Of a stretch of 64,000 nt of DNA, positions 36,589-64,000 are shown piece after piece. The number at the start of each line of letters is the position of its first letter. Position 1 is the first letter of the stretch. Source of the DNA: Sipunculus nudus (taxonomy: Eukaryota; Annelida; Sipuncula; Golfingiida; Sipunculidae); the NCBI GenBank assembly GCA_026874595.1, contig CM049314.1:28845729-28909728 (forward strand), written 5' to 3'. Made by a program: the position numbers and the translations under genes. The notes below the pieces were generated by a model. It ran no database searches. It worked only from the letters and a program-made list of their open reading frames with translations, and had not been told where the DNA came from.

Positions 36589-37400
36589 GCTGGTGGCTGA
36601 AACGACTCTCTGCTTGGCCTGGTGGTATCTGCGTCTACGACACCAAACAAAATTACGCCTAGGGAGCGCCCAGGGAACGGGTCTATGACCCTTACTGGAG
36701 TGCTCGGAGGGCTTAATGTATCATCAGTCATTTACCCAATATAAATGCAAAATATTAAAAGTAAAGCGACACAGGCGATCAAATGGATCTCTTTAGCGTT
36801 CATATAGAACTTCTGTTGGCGATGACTGTCAGGAACTTTTCTGGTCTCTTATAGCAACAACGAAAGATCAAATTTGGTGTAACTAATTGAAGAAAGTCAT
36901 AAAAGCAATATTATCCTTAAAAGTGAGACTATCGCGTTTATCTTAAATCATTAAAAACTCTAAAGGCGAGCTCACTGGACCCGAACATAGGAAAAGTGCA
37001 AACGCTCGTGGAAAAAGCAATTTATTGTTCTTGTTCCAGGAAAGACTCGATTAAATATAATAGTAACCCCCACCCCAAAGAAGAGTAAATTTTAACAAAG
37101 ACCGGACTATACGACCCCAGACTGTTTGATGGTGTTTAATATTTTACGACATGATGGGGCGACAGGAATACCCATCGTTCCACTATAGAATGTGATAATG
37201 ATGGAAATTCAAACATAGCTCACGTGTACACAACCATACGCCCATCACCTGAAGGAGCGTGTGCCGTTAATGTTTGTACCGAATGACCCTTTGTTATCGA
37301 AGTCATGCAGCCCTAGTTTTATGGTGAGTATCATGTTCTAAAGATTTAAAGCATAAAAATGCCCTTGCTTTGTTGATATAGAAGTATATATATATATATA

Positions 37401-37545
37401 TGTAACCGGACACACAAAAGCGTACCTACTGGCCTTGCTAGTGCAGCTTGCTTTATTAGCGAAGCGGTAGAACGTCTGACTTGTGTGTCACAGGTTACGG
37501 GTTCGAACCCACATTCGGGCCTGGTTTCTATTTTCACCCGTTACA
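37401..37545. mobile_element. tRNA-like MITE, 145 bp
   Basis: Ends TGTAACCGG (37401-37409) and CCCGTTACA (37537-37545) are inverted repeats, 8 of 9. Inside are a pol III A-box-like TAGCGAAGCGG (37457-37467) and a perfect B-box/T-loop GGGTTCGAACCC (37499-37510) at tRNA-like spacing. The 5' acceptor strand does not pair with the TTCGGGCC 3' arm, so it is not a working tRNA. It is flanked by TA-rich DNA, which hides any target duplication. Confidence 0.55.
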
Positions 37546-39170
37546 TATATCTCCTGAAATGCGGTTATTTATATGATATTAGTAGTAATATAAACCCACC
37601 ACCCTTGTATTGAGGGCATATACCCTTTATCATCACTTTCTCTTCTTAATATTGATGCATGCTGCGGGGTAGGTGTATAGCATATTTATATGATATATAT
37701 ATATATATATATATATATACGAAAACAAATTATAAGAAATCTAATTTAAACAACTCCGCCCTCATAATAGTAGGTTATCTGTTAGACATCGTTATGATGT
37801 CATATCTATATCTATAGAATGTTCACACGAGCGTTCTTGTTCCTTTGAATTATTTAATATAAATCATATGATAACCATTATTTTCTGAGAAACTTTTATT
37901 TGTTCCAACGAAAATATTCCACACGTGACGGGGTACAACAAATGTCCAATTTTAAATAAATAACAACACAATATTCTTGTAAGAACATATTATTCGAACA
38001 TAAGATCCTAAACTCTTTCGGGAGCTGTTAGTGTTAAGTAATCAATGGAACGTTAGTTCCGGCTTAAATTAAAACCTTGTCAAAACATGTTGTTTTGTGC
38101 GCGGCGTATACAAGGAGAGTTTCGAATATTTATTTTGCACGAAGTGTTAATTCGTCAACGTTAACGTAAGAGTCTTTAACGTATATCCTTGACGAAACCA
38201 TCGTACCGTCAACTCCATTCCAGCGTCTCTGAAGGTAGTAAAATCCGTTACTTATTTAAGCATAGTAGTTGTATATATATATTCATTACAATGAAAATAC
38301 GATCAGTGAGGGCATATTTGTCACATAACGGAATTACATATGTGACACTCTCGTGCGCTATTAAGTATATATAGTCATGCCAAGTGGAGCCTTTTTGAAA
38401 AGGCTTATCATCCGGCGCACTATCGGCGGCAATTGAGGCCTCTTGAAACTATTAAAATTCGTATATATCATTGTAGGGCAGGTGATTTGCACACAATATA
38501 TATTTGTAGGCACACTGGGCACCCAGTTCATTTGAAGGGTCGTGCCAGGCTTGACGTATACGTGCCGTTTCCCGCTGCACGGAGGGGGCGGATTATCAAA
38601 CGTCGGAACAGGAATCAGTTGGGCAGGGAGGACTATAGATAAAGCTTGGTACAATTGTCAAATCCCAGACTGAATTCCTTACCACGCTATTTTTTTGTGG
38701 AGAACGCGTAAAAAGGTAAGCATGAACTTAATAAATGTAGGTGAAAGAGTCGAAGTATTTTAAATTACAAATTCCCCTTTACGAGGGTTCACGGCATTTC
38801 GATGTATGATTACTTAAATTTGTGTAATATATTAAAATCTTCATATATTTTGTCAAATCACATAATTTCGTTAATCTAAAGTATTTTTCATTTGGTTGCA
38901 GAGTTTCCATTCTCATTTTAAAAGACAAACTAATAGATATATACTGATCAGCTTGAAACATATATAATAAGGAATTCGTCACAACATCGGTGTAGATTAG
39001 CGTACTTAATAATATATAATTTGAGCTAATGATTGAAACAGGGGAAGAGGTTAAGCTGGCAAAGCTGTCATTGATTGTGGGAAAAAAGCCGACAGAATAT
39101 AATAAAAAACAGAGGTCACAAAGTGAAAGCCTATATATTAATTTTCACCGAACACAAATCAAAACTCAAG

Positions 39171-39216
<46 letters not shown>

Positions 39217-42200
39217 TATTATTAGGCAGCGTTTCTGTCTTATATCAAGTATAATAAATTAATACTGTTTCTGTGTATGCATGATGAATTCTTTTCTTCC
39301 ATTCTCTACAGCTATATTTCCGCTAAGGATATCATGTTTTCACAAGCGTTTATCATAAATAGCTAAGTTATTTTTAGGGATTGCCACAATTGGCTTTATA
39401 ATTAAGGGAAACACAATATAATCAGTTTCCTTGTGGATTCAACAGATTAACTCCAGGTAGCGCATAGATTAATATCCTTAAGATGAAAAACCGAACTAAA
39501 TTGGTTCCTGCATGGATGATTTGAGTGGTATAGCTGATGGACGCACACTTGCAAGCACACCACTATGGGCGCAAGTCCGAACACTTCCGTGCAAGCTCTG
39601 TGGTCCGGTATTCTTCAAGGCTCTCAGTGTTACGCCTTTGTTTATTGGATGCTCTTTTTGTTTCAGTTTGTCCCTCTTATTACGAACAGTATGTTCATAA
39701 TTTCACGAGGAGTTTGTCCATCAAATATGTTCGCATTATAGTATGAATAGTATGTCTCAGCATGTCCGATAAGTATGTGTTCAAGCGCGTAACAAGGGGG
39801 GTGGGGGGTGTTCCTGACTACTATTTATTAAAAAAAACTTAATCATGCCGCAACTTGGCACAGGAACTTTTCTAGAAAATTCAGAAATTCTAAATTCTGT
39901 TTAGTCTCAGAATATCTCTTTATGATATGCCATATGAAATTACAATCAAGTTGCAGTTTGGAGGCGTTTTAGTTTATAAGGAATCATTTTATATTTAAAA
40001 AAAAAATACCTCATGGGTCGCAAATCTGGTCAGAAGTGTGCGTTTACCAATCGTTTTATAATAAAATACATAAAAATATATTCGGACCTATTTTGCATTA
40101 TATTTATCGTCTGTCCCTCTCAAAAATATTGATTAAAAGTATTTTTGATGATTTGGCAAATAACTTTTTATGAAAAGTGTCCTGCACCTGCAATATAAAT
40201 AAACTTTAAAGAAAACCAAAAGATGCGTCTTGAGGACGTTTCCAAACATAAATAAATCGTTTTGAGCTTTAATCTATATATTTTATGTAAAATATCAATA
40301 TGAAAATTGTGTATATATATATAACCAAGTGAAATTCAAAAACATTTTGAGACCAAAAACTCTTTCTGGTTGCATATCGAAACGTGCAGTGACGGTCGTA
40401 TTATAACGGTCGTATTATAACGGAAACCATGTTATGATCTATTTTGATATCCCGACTGATAGACCAGTCTTAATCATTTATCATGCAGAAAATTTACTGC
40501 TTCCAACAGGAGGGCATGTGCTCATTCCGTTCGTATGTTTGTGTGTGTGCTTGTTTACAACATATATATTTCGCATCTTGAACGGAATCTCATGAAATTT
40601 TCAGGTAATTTCGGGAATGGGCCAATGAAGAAACCATTAGATTTTGGTGTATACCGGCACACGATCCAGACTCAGAAACGTCATCAATGAATATCCACAA
40701 ATGTATTGTCACTTATGCACAAATGAACCTATAGGATTATCGGCCGAATAAGTGAATGGCGGAGGTTTGCATTCATTAGCAAGCAGATTTTAGTTTTCTA
40801 TGAGTCAAACTCAGGCAGATAGTTACTGAACTTTGGAACTTTGGGAAGTGGTGATTGATTATTCCTTCTAATACTTTAAGAGTCTTTGCCCATGAATACA
40901 AATGATTTTTTTTTAGGATTTGTTATCGTATTCCTTTAATTGAAAGGGAAGTTCCTATACAACAGACAAAACAGTTACGGACGATAATGTCAATCACCAT
41001 AATATGCATTACATTTGTTCAAATCAGAGTAATGTGTAGTTCTAACAGTGTGCAAATGCTAAAATATTTACTTGTATAATAGAAACCAAAATGTTACATA
41101 TAATTTATCTGTCTCTTATGGTTGCCTAATGTTTGTTAATTATTACAAACAAGTATACCTAAACCACGCTATGCCAATGTATTTTTCAGCAGTTGGAAAT
41201 AAAAGACAACCTAAAAATTCAGATTCAAATCAAATTTCATAATATATTTTTGGTCTTGAGCCCCGGATTTTAGAATAAAGGTGAAATAGAACGGGCTGTT
41301 AATATATGTAAGGAGACACATTAAGAAAATATAGTCACTGCCTGGCAGGCCCTTTAATACACGATGGAATTTAGATGACGGTCTGTACTGTATACTTGTA
41401 TATATTCATGTTCTACCTTCGTTATACATCCAGATTATCTGTGTTATGAGATTAATGACAATATTAGATTTAGATATATATTTTGCATGTCCAAAACAAA
41501 CATATACTGCCTGTCATTTGAATTATCAAATTTAAGATCTTAAACGAGCCATTGTACAAATGCATATGTATGTTACCTTTGGAGAACAATGGAGACCTGC
41601 TGTCGCTTTTTATCTCACATTAACCACACAACAACAGATGCAAGCACACCTTGTATTTTACTAACTATACACAACAGCCACACTGTAAGAGCAGTCAGGT
41701 CAAACACTGACTAATATACAATACTGTCCTAAGTGTATTTCTCACTTTTTCTCACTTAATAAAGACATGTGACGAACATGTAACACAAAATGTTGCATGT
41801 ATCCTTCACCCTCACAGATAAATAAAATTCAACCTTATTTATATTTACTCAGTTTAACTGGTATTGTAAGAGAGTCTTGATTGCACGATATAACGTTAAA
41901 GGTCTTCGTTTATTTTTTTCGTAATATGAAATGCCAATGCCAAACACAAACTCGAATATCACGATTTGACGTAGTCCACTGATTTACTTAGGAACTGCTC
42001 TTTTGATATGAAGTTCTCTGTGTAAGACATCTTAGCAACCGCTCCACCAATATAGTAGATTGACCCAGTCACACCCCTATGAAAAATTATAGACTGTCTT
42101 TGGGTCATTTAATTAAAAGTTCTTCCCGGCTTCCTGGCCTAGGATTGAGCGTGTTATAAATAAAGATCACTTTGTCCATACCAGTGGACCTAGGGTTGGT

Positions 42201-42826
42201 AGTCCTTGCCCTTTTCGCAAATGCTGCACTCTATGGCACTGGACAAGTAATTAAGTAACTTAGCCCCATTATGCGTTAGATGAAGTAGCCGCCGTCTAGT
42301 TCAGGTATTTGATTCACCGAAGGGATAAGCTTGCATCTTATAGCGTTTAGGGCAAGTCATTTAATTTATCAATTTTCAAGTTTACCTCAAGGGCTGGCAG
42401 TAAAGTGCGTTTCTGCTTCATAATAACAATTATTCTAAATCCGGACAGGTCTTTCGGTAATTCTGATGAATTAAATTTTATTTGTGGTGTCTGAATAGGG
42501 GACTTAAATAGTGAGATCGCGAAACACTGGGCAGAGGGGTGGAAGGAGTATGCTGTAGAAACTAAACGGTAGGGATGGATTCTGGTGTTGTTAAAAGTCA
42601 TTATAATGCAAAATCTGAAGCAGTTTTCGATATTATGTTTGGTTCTATTTCCTAGATTCTGAAGATGATCTATTCTATTCTATTGTATTCAATTCTATTC
42701 AATTCTATTCTTTTCTATTCTATTCTGTTCTAGTCTAGTCTAGTCTAGTCTAGACTAGCCTTGTCTGTCTAATGTGGAATATTTGTATAATATGTACAGA
42801 TCTTTATAGTTAAATTTTATTGACAG

Positions 42827-42900
42827 GATCCAGGGTACTGAGGCGTCCCGTCCATGCATTTTTGTGACATGATCAGCTGATGAACTCATACACAGGGATC
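42827..42900 (+). promoter_or_regulatory. Probable 5' UTR of the kringle gene
   Basis: An acceptor-like TTTTATTGACAG ends at 42826, so the first coding exon may be preceded by a non-coding exon and begin at 42827. An in-frame TGA at 42865-42867 bounds the coding region upstream. A second in-frame ATG at 42880 would add seven residues (MNSYTGI) before the ATG at 42901. Confidence 0.35.
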
Positions 42901-62968
<20,068 letters not shown>

Positions 62969-62984
62969 GTTAGTATAATTCTCT

Positions 62985-64000
62985 TTTTATGCCCCCCGCC
63001 ACAAAGTGGCCTGGGCATATAGTTTTACCCATGTCCGTCCTTCCGTCATTCCGTCATTCCGTCATTCCGAAATCAAACAGTTGTACGGACTTTTTTTCGC
63101 AATGCTTGCAGATATTGGCCTGATTTTTGGTGTGTGGGCAGATAATGTCCAGTTACAGATCGAGTTCGCGTTTCTTCCCTGTTGACCTACTTTTGCCGTT
63201 TTACAGCTCCAAAACTTAGAAAATTTCATGAAAAATAGAAATTTTCATGACAAATACACATGTACTGACTTTTTTTCGCAATGCCTGCAGATATTGGCCT
63301 GATTTTTGGTGTGTGGGCAGATACCAACCAGTTACAGATCGAGTTTGCCTTTCGTCCCGGTTGACCTACTTTTGACCGTTTTACGGCTCCTAAACTTAGA
63401 AAAATTCATAAAAAGTAGAAATTTTCATGACAAATACACATGTACAGCCGTTTTTAGCCCTCAGCTCATAGGCTGATGGGCTATTGTTGTCACCCAAGCT
63501 GTCCATCTGTCTGTCCGTTGTCTGTCCGTCCGTCCGTTCCGCATCTGTTAACTTTTACCTTGTGAGCGGGATATCTCCAAAAGGATTCACCGTTGGAATT
63601 TTATTTCATCAGTGAAGATGTATATCGATAAAATCTTGGTCAAGTTCGAAGATGGGTGACCTTGACCCATTTTTCTACATTTCTACATCAGGAACCATGG
63701 TGTGGATTTTCACAAAACTTACTTTGATCATTGGGACTGATGGTCTGTATGTGCTGCGCAATTTTGGTGGTGCCACCTGCAATTTCTGATTTTTTAATGA
63801 AATATTATTGGATTTTTTCAATTTTGGCCTTTTGTGCAGGATATCTCCAAAGGTATTCAACACAGGAACTTCATTTCTTCAGTGCCATTGCATTATATTT
63901 ACAAAATCTTGGTCAAGTTCAAAGATGGGTGATCTTGACCTACTTTTCAAGGTTACAGAGCTTATCATAGAAAAAAACTTAGGAGCTTATTTCTCAGGAA
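62985..64000 (+). mobile_element. Second pearl/Helentron-like element, cut by window end
   Basis: Same order as 19023-21264: T-run, GCCCCCCGCCACAAAGTGGC hairpin, a TTCCGTCATTCCG minisatellite (three copies here), two 180-bp units (about 63085-63450), then the AGCCCTCAGCTCATAGGCTG module with its CTGTCCGTCC track, continuing to the window edge. It has a deletion of roughly 50 bases near 63690 relative to the first copy. It starts only about 20 bases after the kringle 8 exon, in the following intron if splicing continues. Confidence 0.7.

Noticed and set aside
37456-37525. A possible functional tRNA gene
   Set aside because: A and B boxes are good, but the acceptor stem does not pair (5' CTTGCTTTA against 3' TTCGGGCC); better explained as a tRNA-like mobile element.
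38361-38654. A 97-codon minus-strand frame (GTTLQMNWVPSVPTN)
   Set aside because: No recognised domain and no convincing splice sites on either side; left as unassigned spacer.
62970-62972. TAG right after kringle 8 as the end of the gene
   Set aside because: Not excluded, but the preceding GTTAGT works as a donor, every other kringle exon ends with the same split Gly codon, and a B-type kringle should be followed by a C-type one.

Overview
The window is animal nuclear DNA. Coding exons are small, separated by long AT-rich introns and bounded by GT/AG splice sites, and the spacers are packed with mobile-element copies, (TA)n microsatellites and poly-G runs. The abundance of short elements with internal tandem repeats (resembling the 'pearl' family described in bivalves) and the divergent multi-kringle gene suggest a marine lophotrochozoan, most likely a mollusc. 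That taxonomic guess is inference.

Two real genes are visible, both on the + strand. (1) RNF7/RBX2, a RING-H2 cullin-ligase subunit, in three exons (2643-2775, 3441-3488, 23319-23437), complete at 99 aa. Its second intron is 19.8 kb long. (2) A secreted multi-kringle protein starting at 42901 (or 42880) and running off the right end: a signal-peptide region in two exons, then eight kringle modules with two Pro/Thr-rich linker exons. The order is K1-K2-K3-linker-K4-K5-K6-linker-K7-K8. Sequence signatures show the kringles are of three kinds repeating as A-B-C-linker, so the gene grew by duplication of a whole three-kringle block. Every kringle is exactly 255 nt, and only the first is split by an intron.

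The introns and spacers hold a rich set of mobile elements. In RNF7 intron 2: an L2-like LINE (about 6560-9394), a non-autonomous Mutator-like element with 48-bp inverted ends and a perfect 9-bp target duplication (11351-12609), and several Helitron/Helentron-like elements with internal tandem repeats (about 4200-5361, 17690-18864, 19023-21264, 21815-22890). A further such element, 24312-26332, lies just downstream of RNF7. Between the two genes: MITEs (27358-27700 hAT-like; 28292-28459; 37401-37545 tRNA-like), an internally deleted minus-strand LINE (32827-34790), and many (TA)n arrays. In the kringle gene: a DIRS-type tyrosine-recombinase retrotransposon (57067-60654) with textbook inverted ends and internal complementary region but broken reading frames, and a second copy of the 180-bp-repeat element starting 20 nt after the K8 exon and running to the window end.

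The most promising observations are the kringle triad architecture with a shifted lysine-site acid, the group of Helentron-like families that share subterminal inverted repeats, the arrays of perfect nuclear-receptor half-sites carried by one of them, the recurrent GGTGGCGCCACC palindrome found in several otherwise different repeats, and the structurally complete DIRS and Mutator-like insertions.
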